The notes under the pieces: generated by a model
Seen by the model: only the letters and a program-made list of their open reading frames with translations
Databases searched by the model: none
What the model was told of the DNA's origin: nothing
Made by a program: the position numbers and the translations under genes
Assembly (NCBI GenBank): GCA_963931865.1
Contig: OZ007516.1
Location: 3,218,744-3,282,743 of the forward strand
DNA from: Axinella damicornis
Taxonomy: Eukaryota; Porifera; Demospongiae; Axinellida; Axinellidae
DNA: 64,000 nucleotides
Reading direction: 5' to 3'
Shown here: in pieces, positions 12,353-24,364 of the stretch
Layout of the letters: each line of letters opens with the position of its first letter
How positions within the stretch are numbered: position 1 is the first letter of the stretch

Positions 12353-15300
12353 TGAGTGTGTGTGTGTGTGTGTGTGTGTGTCTGAGTGTGAGAGTGTGTG
12401 TGTTGTGAGTGTAGGTGTTCTTCCAACAACGTTTCTCTGAGTATTTTTCACTAGGTCACTTCTTATGCACTGACCATACTCTCATCCCAGTCCTCTTGCC
12501 ATCAGCACGTGATCATATATTTGGTGCATGACAATAGCTTGTGTGGTTGGTTACCTGTAACCAAAACTGGGGAGAGACATGGAAATGAGGTTAAAGTGAA
12601 TCTGTATACTTAAATTTGATGGCAGGAGTTCGACTTGTCCACCCACAGTATCAGAGCCGGGTCTGAAGGCCAGAGTCCACCGCCAGAAGGAGAAGCACCG
12701 GCTGAGCCCCATCATGCGGAGACATGAGCTGCTGGGGAAGACACTCTCAATGGGTGCTGCTTTAGGTGCGTGTGTGTGGGGAAGGGAGGGAGGTACACTG
12801 TACGGATGGAGGGAGGGATGGAGGGAAAGCAAGGTGGGAGGAAGGGAGGGGAAGAAGAAAAGGAGAAACGGGAGAAAGGAAAGGAGGGGGAGGGAGGGGG
12901 TGGGAAAGGAAGGAGGGAGGGAGGGGGGAGGAAAGGAGGGAGGGGGGAGGGGGGAGGAAAGGAGGGAGGGGAGGAAGGAGGGAGGGAGGGAAGGAAAGGA
13001 GGGAGGGGGAGGGGGAAGGGAGGGGAGGGGAGGGAGGGGGAAGGAAAGGAGGGAGGGAGAATGAGATGTGGTTTACAGGCGGTTAGAAAAAGTAATGCTC
13101 TTATATTCCCTCTCCCATCTCCAGACACAGCTCCAGGGTCGGGGTTATGGAAACCGGTGGAAATGTTGCCGAGCCAGCGTAGCCCAACCTCTATTGAGAT
13201 GCACCATGAGGGAGGGGAGCAGAGCCCAGGTTCCACAGACTCTCACACGCTCACTGGGGCATCCATCACTACTGCGAGGGTGGGTGTGAGAGGGGGAGGT
13301 TGGGAGGCCTGAGGAAGTGGTGTGTGGGAGGGGGAGAAAGAGGTGTCCGGAAAGAGGAGAGCAGTAGTCACAGTGACCGAGTTAGGAAAGCGTTCTTGAA
13401 TCCTGGATAAAGCTGTGCATCAACCCCACTCTCCCTCCCACTCACACACACAGCTGCCCCTGCTTGGGGGCCTCCCATCCACTACGCCATGGCTGGCAAG
13501 CCAGGGTCTCACCCAGGAGCAGTTGGAGTCCATGTACAAACAGATCCCGGCCACACAGGAACAGCTGGAAGCCATGCAGAAACAGATGCTGACTCTGTTT
13601 GAACAGCAACGGAAGTTAATGGCAGCTGGGTCAGCCACAGGTGCCGAAATGTTCCAATTTCCCATGGCCTTCTGGGCAGTCACAGGCCAGAACCCAGCTC
13701 AGATGCAGCTACCAACCACCACAACCAGTAGCAACAGCACTACACCCTCACCAACCCCTTCCAACTCGTCCACCGATAGTGGCATATCAGCCAACTCTGG
13801 CGTTCTTACTGAGCCCCTTTCTTTAGACCCTCAACGACGTCCCCTCTCGGCAAGCATCTCCGCCCCCAGCTTCCAGACGCACCAGGCTGACCCGCAGTAC
13901 GACCCCATGCTGCGTCAGTTCCAGATGCAGCACCAGCACCTTCTCCTGCAGCAGCAGCAGCTGTACCAACACTACCTGGAGCAGCAGCAGCGGCTGATCC
14001 AACAGGCGATGCTCGAGCGGAAACAGTTCGAGGACCAGCAGAGGCAGCTGACAGCGATACATCTCAGACAACAACAGGATCTCCAGAAGAAGCAGCAGCT
14101 TCTCCGGCAGATGCAAGAGCAACAATTCCTCCAACTTCAGCGGCAGCAGCAAATGATTCTTCTCCAATCGACGGCTATGCAACAGCAACAACACCAGCTC
14201 GCACAGGCCCAGGTTAAGCCAGGGCTGAGACGAATGTCACCAAAGGATACCATCGTTCTTCCTTACTCCAACAAGCAAGGGTTAACAGCTACTGGTAGTA
14301 ACAGTAGCACTGGCACACTGGAAGCCACTGGGTCGTCGTCCTCCGAGCTGTCTGTCGATCATCTCCACGGCGGGAACCGCAGTCCCAGTCTCACACCCAA
14401 GGCCTCTCTCACCCCCACCAACAGCCTGGACAGCACGGCGTCCACTAATGGCCGTACCTCACCTAACATCAGTGTGGCCAGTCCTTCTTCTGGACAGGAG
14501 CCTCCACAACAGGTGGGTGAAAAGGTAGCCTCGTTCCCAGGCCCTAGACGGCCTGGGAATGAGGCTAGTAATATGAGGAGGGGAGAGGGAAAGTGGGAGT
14601 TGCAGGTTGTCTGTCTTTTAGTTTCAATTTGAAATTTGCTTTCTCACACCCTCCCACACACACACACACACCCACGCACCACCAGCAGGGGGGTACTGGT
14701 CTAGTATACGACTCCATGATGCTGAAGCACAGTTGCAACTGTGGAGGGTCCCATCCTGAACACCCGGGACGGCTACAGAGCATCTGGGCACGCCTTCATG
14801 AGACCAGAGTGATTCTGAACTGCAGAGTGAGTGTGTGTGGGTGTGTGGGTGTGGGTGGGTGAGTGGGTAGGAAGGAGTTGGGGAGAGAAGTGAGTGCTAT
14901 GGAGATGTATGAGTGTGTAGCCGTGAGTGTGCCAACAATCCTCCCCCTCCTCAGCGTCTGAGAGCACGCAAGGCATCCTTGCCAGAGCTGCAGGCCATGC
15001 ACAGTGAGAACCACGTGCGACTCTATGGCCGACCAAGCCAGAGAAAGCCCGGCCAGGACAAGAAGGGTAGGTGTCAGGATGCAGTGTGCCGGGAGGGTTG
15101 AGGGGGGTAGGGGTTGGGGGAGTTTGTGAGGTTTGGGGGGAGGGGGGTAGGGGGTCGGGGTTGGGGGAGTGGGGGAGGAGAGGGATTGTTGGGGAGGAAG
15201 GGGAGGGGTGTTGTCGGGGAGGAGGGGAGGGGGTTGTCAGGAGGAGGGGAGGAGGTGGTCGGGAAGGGGAGGGGTGAAGGGGACTGGGGCAAGAACTACA

Positions 15301-16990
15301 CATGTATGCATCAAACAAAATGCAAGTTGTCATTTCGCATCCACCCTCATGCACAAATTCAGGAGGAGGAGATTTGGGGGTTCGGGGGAGGGGGAGGGAG
15401 GGAGGGCCGGAGGGAAGGAGGGGGAGGGAGGGAGGGAAGGGGGAAGGGGGAGGAGAGAGGGAGAGAGGGAAGGGGCAGGGAGGGAGGGAAGGGGGAGGGG
15501 TGGGGGGAGGAAGAGGGCTGGGGGCAAGAACTGCAGGCACCAAACAAGGTGTATTATGTACGTAAGTTGAAACATCTCACACCTCTCTCTTCACGCACAG
15601 ACCCCTGCCGAGCCTTCATCCAGCTTCCTTGTGGTGGTATGGGAGTGGACCAGGACACGTACTGGAATGAGACCCACACTTCCAATGCTGCCAGAATGGT
15701 ACGAGCGTACCACGTACCCTACTTGGGGTCATCTTCCACAGTGTTGTGCATGATTAAAAGTTCATAAGATACAATCTCCCTCCCTCACACATACACTGTA
15801 CGTAGGCTGTAGGATCGGTGATTGAGCTGGCTGACAAGGTTGTTAGCGGTGAAGTCAAGGTAACAGCCAACCTCACATGCAAAAGTATTTGTGTGGGGAC
15901 TCAAGAGAGCCTTATGTGTACAAGTGCTAGGAGTGCCTTATAAGTTACTCTTTGTTTTCCCTCCAGAATGGCTTTGCTTTTGTTAGGCCACCTGGTCATC
16001 ATGCACTACCCAACCAGGCTATGTAAGTGCTGTTTGAACCCTGGACTGTACACAGCTGGACTTTGAAATTCAAGTGCATGTTGTGGGTCTAATGATTATC
16101 ACATGATATTTTTCCCTCAGGGCATTCTGCTACTTCAACAATGTGGCCTTGGCTGCAAAGGCGATGGTGTCCAAGAGCAGGAGGGTGATGGTTGTGGATT
16201 GGGTGAGCCCATTTAGACCGGGTTGGGTTTCTGTTCCAAACTATCTAGCTCAGGTATCATCTCCCCCACCCCACAATTACAGGACATTCACCATGGGAAT
16301 GGGACCCAGCAGATCTTCTATGACAACCCTAATGCCCTCTACCTCTCCCTCCATCGCTACGATGATGGCACCTTCTTCCCTGGAACAGGACGACCTGAGG
16401 AAGTACGTTAATACACTGTTAGTGTCTCCATGTTGTGCCAACTGCATGTGGATGAACTTTACAAGCTTTCCCAACAATTACTAATAATTAAATTTTGTTG
16501 AAACTCCCCTAACTGAATTTGAACTGCATGAGCGTCTCCTGCATGAGCGAATTTGAACTGCATGAGTGTCTCCATGTTGTGCCAACTGCATGTGGATGAA
16601 CTTTACAAGCTTTCCCAACAATTACTAATAATTAAATTTTGTTGAAACTCCCCTAACTGAATTTGAACTGCATGAGCGTTGTTTACTGGCAACTAGTAGT
16701 GGTACAATTATTACAATCACCTCATCATGCAAGCAGACAAGACAATCCTGTCATGGGTCAGGTCTCATACAGGGAGGAGGGAAGGAGAAGGAAATACGAA
16801 TGCAATAAATTAGTCACACAGACAAGACAACTGCCAGAAGGCCAGGGAAGGGAGGAAGGGTATTAGGAATTCCCGTCCCTAGAAGGAATTCCATTAAGAC
16901 CAAGTCAAAATTACACCATTATTTGGTCTGGATTGTGAGATCTGAAGATTTCAGTGTCATAGCAATTTTGAAAATCATCCTCAGAATGCA

Positions 16991-17021
<31 letters not shown>

Positions 17022-20000
17022 GGGGGGTTCTTTGGGGTCATTATCAGTTGACACTTAGGTTAGGCCACACCCCTTAGGATTGACCAGGCTGGTGAATCCC
17101 CCCCAACAGACAGATTTTGTAGAGAAATATCAATCATTGACTCCATTGGACTTGCTAATGGTTACACAGACACCACCAGTAGTGGTCATGGGAGTGACCA
17201 ACCTTTGAGGGAGCCGCAGCTGAGTAGAGTTCTCTCCTACAGGTTGGGTCTGGCGCGGGGCTGGGGTTCAATGTGAACATTGCCTTCTCTGGTACTCCGA
17301 ACTTCCAGGGCATCTCCAGTGAGTATCAGCTACTGTGTGTGGGTGGGGGAATGGAGGAGGGGGGAGGGGAAAGTGGGAAGGGGAAGGGGGGAGGGAGGGA
17401 GGGGGAGGAAGAGGGGGGAGGAGGAGTTGTATGTCTGTCGAGTTGTATGTGTGTCACATTGCTTACTCTCCAACCCCCCGTCCCCGCCTTCTTCCTCCCC
17501 CTCTCCAGCGGTGTCCAGCTGTGGTGATGCAGAATACCTTGCAGCGTTCCGCAGTATAGTGCTCCCGATTGCGCGGGAGTTCAACCCAGATATCATCCTT
17601 GTGTCGGCTGGCTTCAATGCCACGGAGGGCCACCCTCCCACTCTCGGAGGTTACTCCGTAACACCAAAGTGTAAGTCAGTCACCCAGATTTGGTTGGCTA
17701 CTTGTGGATATTAGTGAGCACTGTTTTCCTTTCCGAGTCATCAGTAATACACAGCCTCAGTTTCATGCATCACTTGAAGTTTGACAACTGTATCTTTGTT
17801 ATGTGAGGGTCCATAGGGCCTGATGGATTAGTTCATCTAATTACGTAATTGTGCGAGAGGAGGATTTTCCCTTGGTCGTTATGGCAACATAATGCATCAG
17901 CAATAAAAATGTAGAGATGTAGGACTGCAGTACGGCAAAAAGCAAGGAGACAAGCCAGGGATTATCGACTGAACAAAGCCTAAATTCCTGCATGCTGATT
18001 AGTCGCTGCGCATGTGCAATTCATTACCTCGTGCTCATGGTTGTGACAAGATGGCTGAGAGCTCTGCTAGTTCTAGCTCAGGCATTGCACAGCAAGCATT
18101 GGTCCGGCAGTAGCCGGGTCTGCCACACCTGTTCCGCATCCAATACAGGAACTATGAGTCAAGCTGGCTGAAGTTGTGTAGCATTTCCAAAACTTCCCAA
18201 CTAGTCGATTAGTTGTGTAAGCTCTTAGCCAATTAGTTAACTAGGGAAATTCCCTAGTTGTTCGAGCCCTAGTGAGGGACCTGCATTGAGAGACTACAAA
18301 TTTCACTGTCCAACCAGAGAGAGAGACATGGTCATTGTGGTCAACATTCAGTCAGCACATGAGGAAGCTATAGTGACAAAAATCAAGCGTGCCTCAGAGG
18401 GGTCTTGCAAGGTTGCAGAATCGTGCCAACAGTTCCTTCAGAGAAGCAACAGGGAGCATGTCTGACAATGCACACAGCTGTCCAAATATAGCTGTTTCCA
18501 AATTTTATCTTTCAGCCTAGACTATCAATCCAGAGCGAAAAACATGAGCACAAAGAAGCTTAGAAATGCACAGCTTGTTCCACACCATACTATTGATGGA
18601 GGGCTATGCCCACTCCGGTATTGCGTATGCCTTCCACAGTCCACACTAGCACATCCAAGTTACTGTTTCCTCACTTCCTGTTTGATGATTATTCATTCCT
18701 CACTTCCTGTTTTATGATTATCTGTCCCACTTCCTGTTTGATTATTATTATTCATAATCAATAAGATATCAAGTGTCAGAGGTACACATGCTCTAAATAT
18801 TTTTTTACCTAATTAATCTGCAGTGAATATATGTGGGCACAAAAGATAAAAGGAGTTGAACCACCCCAGTCCCCATTTTGTCTCTTGCGTGCAGGAAACC
18901 ACCTATCCTCTTTCTCTCCTCCCTCCCTCCCTCCCTCTCCCTCTCCCTCTCCCTCCCCTCCCTCCCTCCCTCCCTCCCTCCCTCCCTCCCTCCCTCCCTC
19001 CCTCCCTCCCTCCCTCCCTCCCTCCCTCCCTCCCTCCCTCCCTCCCTCCCTCCTAACACACGATTATCAGGCTATGGTCACCTCACACGCATGCTGATGA
19101 ATGTTGGCAATGGGAAGGTTGCCATGGCACTGGAAGGAGGGTGAGTGTGTGTGTATGTGGTGTGGGTGGGTGGAGGGGGGAGTGGATGCAAATATTTGCT
19201 TTGGTATGTCTATAGGAATGACTTTATTCCTCAAATAAATGCCACATTGTGGCTTAGATTTCTGTGACTGAAAGAAACTCCAGACCACTCTGTCAGCTGT
19301 CTACAATGGGTCTTTCTTGTTCCGTGTAAGGATGAATAATTATGCATGTGACAGAATAGCCTTTGGTCCAGTAGTTCATTGTTTGACAAAATATTTGAAG
19401 GTTCTTTTCATGCTGATCCGATGCCACAATAACAACCTTCATATCTCATTCATACAACATCTTTCTTTAGACAATGGATAGACAGCTAGAGTATAGGAAT
19501 TAGGCCAACTGTTTGAGCTTTTATGCTAGGTATCTTGGGCTAGGAATGAGGTATGAGGCTGGGATTTGCACCATTGTGATCAGCATGAGGTGAGCTTTCA
19601 AATGATGTCCATTTTGACGTAGGTTGAATTTTGACCCCAAATCATGAAAAACCATGGATTATAGCCTTTGGTCAAGTGCGATTTTTGGCAAAAATGTGAC
19701 CGAAATTAAAAATCATTTTAAGGGCACCATTTGAAGGCTCCTTTTATGCTGAACGCAATGGCGCAATCCCCAGCTTCATATCTCATTCATATACCTAGTG
19801 CAATGTTCTTTTCCAAGTCTATACCCAATACCAATATTTTGGTTTACTGGTCCATTTTAGTTCCAAACTTGGCATACAAACAGTCTTACATAGACCACCC
19901 GTAGTGTGGCGTTTGCTCAGGCTCACCCCAATGATTTCCATTTCTAGTCATAATTGTAGTTCAATGTATAAATTCAACTCATAAATAGGTGCTACATCTC

Positions 20001-22050
20001 ATCAGCCAGGTGCTGTCTGCACATGTCAGTCATGTGATGGTGTACACAGCCTGGTGCTGTCTGCACATGTCAGTCATGTGATGGTGTACACAGCCAGGTG
20101 CTGTCTGCACATGTCAGTCATCTGATGGTGTACAGCTGGGTGTTGAATGTACCTACTGGGATAGTCCTTTACCCAGCTGCCAAATTATAGCCATCAGAAA
20201 CACACCTCACTTGCACACTCACTGAGTGCCAACTTGGTTAACAAGCAATATGGATGGTGGCTGTTCTGCGTAGGAGGGCACTCTCCTCCTTTCTTTAATG
20301 CCTTTGTTCTTGGGTTTAAATCCATTTACTTGGCCTCTGTTCAGTCCAGTCACGCTCCCTCAGCCTGAGTTGGAGTGTTAGTGCGAGCTAGTGCTTGCGT
20401 CCGTGTGTGTGCGTGTGTGTGTGTATTTGTGTGTTGTGCATGTGCAACATTGAACCTGTTTAGTAGTCTCGTTCCCAGGTTCCTCCCCAGCTTTTGTCGC
20501 ATACTGTACAGTATGCAACAAAAGCTGGGGGAGGAGCCTGGCAACGAGGCTACCTGTTTAGCCTGTTCAAGCAAGATTTCCTGTTCAAAATATCATTCAT
20601 GATCAATTTTCATAAATGGCATGCATTTTTTAACCATCAATCAAGTATGTTTGGAAATGCAAATTTGCATTGTGGGTGGTTCGACATGCCTACAGCGACA
20701 TGCCAAGCTCGTGAATCAATTTTGCAAGTAAGGGTATGAATTTTGAGTGTAATCCATCTTGTAAACAGTAAACAAAAACTCATATATACACTGCCCACAA
20801 GTACAATATGAATCTCCAGAATTCAATCTGTGATGGAAGGGAGAAGTAGCGTGCGCCTTCGACCCCAATTTTGTTGTTCTATACTGCATTAATAGGTGCA
20901 CCAAGCTGGTACATGATTTCCATACTGGCCATGTGTGCAGGGAAACTCTATTCCCATCCCAAATACTGCAACACCCATGCGCACATCTGGTATTGATGAT
21001 TTGTCCCCTCTCTCCAGGTACGAGTTGATGTCGCTGTGTGCTGCTGCAGAGGCGTGCATGCGTGCTCTGATTGGAAGTGAGGTAAGGATGCATCTTGTGC
21101 ACTTGGTCTTGACAGTGCGCAGTGTTTCAATCCCTTGGTTGAGAGAGTTGGCCTCGTTCCCAGTCCCAGGAGGAAATGTACCAGGCCCTCCCTGCTTTTC
21201 TGTACTGCAAGTGATGAAAAGCTGGGCGTGGGACTGGGAACGAGGCTAGTACAGAGTGGTGCTAGATGGCGGTAGTACCATGCACTCTTATTAGTAAACG
21301 TACTAGGCTCCATTAGTTTCTTCCTTCAGAATATTGATGTCAGAAATTGGTGGTGGGGGATGACGCTATTTTCATCTCCTCACTTTTGCCAAAAAATTGT
21401 ACATGACTTTGTTGCTAATGGAGATGTTTACTTAGTAGTGATGTTCGTAATCGCTCTGTAGCTGCCGCAGTTGGACGCCCCTGCAGTGGAGAAACACCCA
21501 CAGCCTGCTGCCATTGCCAGCATGGAGAAGACCCTTGCAATCCATAGTATGTGTGTGTGTGTGTGTGTGTGTGTGTACATGTATGTGTGTGTGTGTGTGT
21601 GTGCGTATTTGCGGGCTTATCGATGGTGGGCTGCTGTGTCTGATGTAATACAAGTTAGTTGGCTACTAACAGATGATAAGTATGGAAAACATGTGCGGAA
21701 TGAGGAGCTATGCATTGGTAGATCGGTGTTGAATATCCTTTGGTCATGTGTGTCATTGGTGAAGTAGTGTCCATTAAGTTCTGAAAAGCTCCAGTGTTTC
21801 AGCTGTCCTTTCACAGTTCGCACTGTAAAGCACTTAATGTTTAGATACTTCACTGTGAAGACGCTGCTTTGAACTACATTCACAAAGTGTGCCTTGATCT
21901 TACAGACATATAATGAGACACTTCAAACACACGAGTGCAACACACTACCCCCACCCTACCCTTATAGTTGACTCAGGTCAATATTGCAACAAAATCACAC
22001 CCTTTTCAACCTATGGCTGCATGGTTTGAATGCATGACGTAATTCACACA

Positions 22051-22127
<77 letters not shown>

Positions 22128-22458
22128 ACAACACACACACAACACAACACACACACACACACCACATACACACACCTCAGAACTCTACTGGCGCTCCCTC
22201 TCTCGCTCAGCTCCTCTGCTCCACTTCTCCCACGCGGAAGCAAAGAAGAGGGAGGTGGAGGAAGCAGACACTGTGTCTGCCCTTGCCTCGCTGTCTGTTG
22301 CCGGAGACATGCAACAGAGGTATCCACCCATGACAGTAGCTACATTGGGGGGAAGGGGGCCATATACCACGGATGTCATGATCAAGCAAGTCCTCTTTGC
22401 GATAGATGACGCAGGAGGCTTTCTCCAGCATTTCTGCACTACACAGACCAAACTATAG
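6934..22458 (+). CDS. HDAC4: Class IIa histone deacetylase (HDAC4/5/7/9 type), 19 coding exons
   Basis: Zn-dependent lysine deacetylase/corepressor, about 975 aa. Phase-consistent exons: 6934-7024, 12015-12048, 12214-12287, 12649-12765, 13125-13279, 13454-14512, 14686-14826, 14955-15066, 15601-15698, 15806-15859, 15969-about 16022, 16121-16202, 16283-16402, 17243-17318, 17509-17670, 19071-19140, 21018-21081, 21462-21546, 22181-22458. N-terminal part: acidic start, [10 protein letters not shown] resembling the SPLLRR 14-3-3/NLS region, and a long Gln-rich helix (exon 6). The catalytic domain starts at [12 protein letters not shown]. Class IIa structural-zinc residues are present ([17 protein letters not shown]), as are RPPGHH, DWDIHHGNG and HRYDDG. 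Two active-site oddities: GFDA is GFNA (AAT at 17616-17618), and the position that is His in vertebrate class IIa enzymes is Tyr (EGGYE). The C-terminus keeps SMEKTLAIH and ALASLSV. A non-coding first exon is likely. Confidence 0.93.
8221..8844. mobile_element. Non-autonomous TIR transposon (MITE), TA target site
   Basis: Terminal inverted repeats CCGTATAGCGGGTTATTTTC and its complement bound a 624-bp AT/CG-mixed core, and TA lies on both sides as a possible target duplication. Sub-terminal inverted copies of CACGAAAATT occur on both sides. No transposase frame is present, so it would need an autonomous partner. Confidence 0.85.
9005..9057. repeat. Palindromic mini-element
   Basis: Inverted arms TAATCTCGTGCCCAGACC and GGTCTGGGAACGAGATTA around a short AT/GC spacer. 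A degenerate direct copy of the right arm follows at about 9060-9090. Confidence 0.75.
9570..11806. repeat. 67-bp satellite, about 34 copies
   Basis: Highly uniform head-to-tail array. The unit carries ACCATCATCAGTGTAGTCTG, TCAACGGTGCCATTGCTG and TGCTCAGGCTCACCCCACGA. A 63-bp variant lacks GTGT before GCTCAGG and recurs in regular blocks (for example 11250-11540), so a dimeric higher-order unit has formed. Variation is mostly at two or three positions, implying recent expansion or homogenisation. Cysteine-rich open frames across it are repeat artefacts. A stray GCTCAGGCTCACCCCA lies at 19916 in another intron of the same gene. Confidence 0.95.
12298..12402. repeat. (TG)n microsatellite in deacetylase intron 3
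   Basis: About 100 bp of TG dinucleotides interrupted by CTGAG, starting ten bases after the GTAAGC donor at 12288. Confidence 0.9.
12779..13063. repeat. Polypurine GGGA/GGAA tract in an intron
   Basis: Nearly 280 bp of uninterrupted purines on the plus strand beginning just after the GTGCGT donor at 12766. Overlapping open frames in all frames are low-complexity artefacts. Confidence 0.9.
14526..14568. repeat. Palindromic mini-element in an intron
   Basis: TAGCCTCGTTCCCAGGC and its complement separated by about 9 bp, inserted 13 bp after the donor of the Gln-rich exon. Confidence 0.85.
15100..15530. repeat. G-rich polypurine tracts in an intron
   Basis: Two GGGGA/GGGTT-rich blocks (about 15100-15290 and 15360-15530) flank a short mixed segment between the exons ending 15066 and starting 15601. 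Many G-runs of three or more make quadruplex folding plausible. Confidence 0.85.
16421..16680. repeat. Tandem duplication of about 145 bp in an intron
   Basis: Two near-identical copies of a segment starting GTGTCTCCATGTTGTGCCAA, at about 16421 and 16566, lie directly after the exon ending 16402. A run of more than 30 G residues follows at about 16991-17030. Confidence 0.8.
18909..19053. repeat. (CCCT)n microsatellite
   Basis: About 145 bp of CCCT repeats ending only 17 bp before the acceptor of the exon at 19071, so it could serve as or disturb the polypyrimidine tract. Confidence 0.95.
20005..20137. repeat. 43-bp tandem repeat, three copies
   Basis: Three direct copies of a unit containing GGTGCTGTCTGCACATGTCA, in the intron between exons 19071-19140 and 21018-21081 of the deacetylase gene. 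Confidence 0.8.
20464..20552. repeat. Long palindromic mini-element
   Basis: Nearly perfect 89-bp palindrome. Outer arms are the common TAGTCTCGTTCCCAGG core; inner arms read CCCCAGCTTTTG and CAAAAGCTGGGG, closing on ATACTGTACAGTAT. A close relative lies at 57979-58070. Confidence 0.9.
21148..21248. repeat. Palindromic mini-element
   Basis: About 100-bp imperfect hairpin with outer arms TTGGCCTCGTTCCCAGTC and GACTGGGAACGAGGCTA, in a deacetylase intron. Confidence 0.8.
21547..21605. repeat. (GT)n microsatellite at a splice donor
   Basis: The GT dinucleotide run begins inside the donor itself (GTATGTGTGTG) after the exon ending at 21546. Confidence 0.85.
22046..22170. repeat. (CA)n microsatellite before the last deacetylase exon
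   Basis: About 125 bp of CA repeats ending roughly 10 bp before the CCTCAG acceptor of the terminal exon at 22181. Confidence 0.95.
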
Positions 22459-22738
22459 AGTATACGTACTGTAGACCATGTGCTGTTTGCAGGGGGAAAA
22501 ATAACTGGATATGGAATGTCCTTTGTTTAGAGTAAACGTGCTGACGTCGTTGGGGACTACCATATATAATTTCGATTAATTGAAAACTTCAATAATAGCT
22601 TTTGGAATCTTTTTGCCCTCTAGCTATAACACAGAAATACTGTTAACTTTTGTAGCCTGAGGTCCATGACTGAGTGACTCGTATACTGATCGACTGATTG
22701 CTTAACCCACCCTGCTTGCCATGTGCACATGAGTAGCA

Positions 22739-23237
22739 TAGGCGACCGAAGCGGGGGGGGGGGCACGTGCCCCCTTGGATTTTTGGAGGTGGGGGCACCG
22801 GATCACAGGACTGCCATCAACATACTCCCTGCCTACCACATTTTCGCTGTCGAGGCAACTACACTATGCTAGTTCGATGTAGGCTTGGCTTCAGTATTTA
22901 CTAACTTATTGGTAGCTAACTGCTATTTAACGCTGACATAACTCTGCCACACATGATAAGTGCTGACAATGGCCGGGAGGGGGAAATGGCACGAAAAGCT
23001 CTGGTCCTGTGGCATCAAATTTTCCACTTTCTTCTGCTGCTGACTTGCATGAATCTGCATGGGCACATAGATGTTGAAATACATGAAGATGCTACGAGAG
23101 CCCTTCCTGATAGCTAAAAATCATTGTAGGCTAAAAACATTTCCGCACTTTGTGCGGATAATACTAATCACCTACTTCGCAGCCCGCTTCGCGCCTCAAC
23201 AGTGCCCCCCCCATCTACTTTATGCTTCCGTCGCCTA
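22739..23237. mobile_element. Non-autonomous TIR element (about 500 bp)
   Basis: Terminal repeats TAGGCGACCGAAGC and GCTTCCGTCGCCTA bound the element, with G-rich and C-rich tracts (GGGGGGGGGGCA and TGCCCCCCCC) just inside them. There is no coding capacity. It sits between the deacetylase stop codon and the next gene. Confidence 0.8.
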
Positions 23238-23506
23238 TTAGTAGTACGTTGTGTTAGAACCTTTCCAGTGACTGATTATGTTGTTTCTCTCACTGTAGGA
23301 TGGCTTCAATGCAGACTGCAGTATGATAGGCCCCAAATATTGACTAATTTAAAGTCGCCAATACTTTTTTTAGGGATTTTTGAATGTATTTTTTTTTCTT
23401 TCGTTGAATTCTTCTTCCATCTTGCATGCTATAGCTTAACAAGTGCAGTCCAATTATCAAATCGTGAAATATTGAATTCAAGTGTCATGGCGACGTTGAT
23501 CAGAAA

Positions 23507-24364
23507 ATGGCGGCTACACTGAGAGCAGCAGTTTGTGCTACAGTTTTCAGCTACACCGTGGCTTTATGCATCTATGGCACCACGGAAGATAACCCTGGCA
23601 AAACATGTCGGGAGATTCTGCTTAAAAATCCAGACTGTTATGGCCAAACGGGGTTTTACTGGTTCGACTGTGGTGGAGACCAGCAACTTGAAACGCCTGT
23701 CCGAAACTATTGTGAAATGAGCCGCTTAGGTGGAGGTTGGATGCGCGTGGCTCGCAGAAATTTTACCGCAGGGAACCCTTGTCCAGGCGAGTGGGTCAGC
23801 TACGTAGGTGCTAACGGGAGGCAATACTGTACGTCCACAGACGGTACGCCCCAGGCAGAATGGGTAATCACGTCCCCGTGCCCTTACTCGGAGGTCAACG
23901 GGGTTCTACTGGGTGATCAGAAGGGAAACTGCGACGCCTTCACAGACCAGGATTCCTCCTCGATCAAGGAGAATTACGTGGATGGAGTCTCCATAACGTA
24001 TGGCAATCCAAAACAGCATATCTATACGTACGCAGTTGGTAGAGAAGAAAAGGCGCGACTGGAATCTTGCGAGTGCCACGGCTCTACATACACCGACTAC
24101 CCAATATTCGTGGGGTGGGACTTTCTCTGCGACAGTGGTATGAAGCCCTATACAGCGCAAGCATCAGCCATCGGACAGCGTGTGCTGTGGACGGGCGAGG
24201 GCTGCGATGAGAGGAGTAGCTGCTGCCACGCCGCTGGAGCACCGTGGTTTTACAAGATTTTGCCCGAGACTGTTCACGACAGGATTCAAATTAGAATCAT
24301 GACTGATGACGCCCATGCCGACGAAATGGTACTAATCAGTGAGATTATTATGTTCGTAAGGTGA
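23507..24364 (+). CDS. Secreted fibrinogen-related (GGW-type) protein, single exon
   Basis: 285-aa intronless gene. Residues 1-20 form a signal-peptide-like hydrophobic stretch. The mature part starts with a Cys-rich head (CREILLKNPDCYGQTGFYWF), then YCEMSRLGGGWMRVARRNFT, the region that marks fibrinogen C-terminal-like domains, then YVDGVSITYG, PIFVGWDFLC, a CC pair in SSCCHAAG, and WFYKILPE. This order matches a family common in sponges and cnidarians that keeps the GGW start of the fibrinogen domain but has a different C-terminal half. An extracellular, possibly lectin-like or matrix role is inferred; ligand unknown. The start is the first ATG in frame; an upstream ATG at 23487 is in another frame. 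The stop is followed by spacer DNA with no intron signal. Expression as a separate gene is likely because the preceding gene ends 1 kb upstream. Confidence 0.85.
   Translation: MAATLRAAVCATVFSYTVALCIYGTTEDNPGKTCREILLKNPDCYGQTGFYWFDCGGDQQLETPVRNYCEMSRLGGGWMRVARRNFTAGNPCPGEWVSYVGANGRQYCTSTDGTPQAEWVITSPCPYSEVNGVLLGDQKGNCDAFTDQDSSSIKENYVDGVSITYGNPKQHIYTYAVGREEKARLESCECHGSTYTDYPIFVGWDFLCDSGMKPYTAQASAIGQRVLWTGEGCDERSSCCHAAGAPWFYKILPETVHDRIQIRIMTDDAHADEMVLISEIIMFVR

Noticed and set aside
12712..13312. Pro/Ser- or Gly/Glu-rich open frames on both strands (also 15114-15767)
   Set aside because: They arise from intronic polypurine tracts; the real exons within use other phases.
13823..14194. Leu-rich minus-strand open frame
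   Set aside because: It is the antisense shadow of the Gln-rich deacetylase exon.
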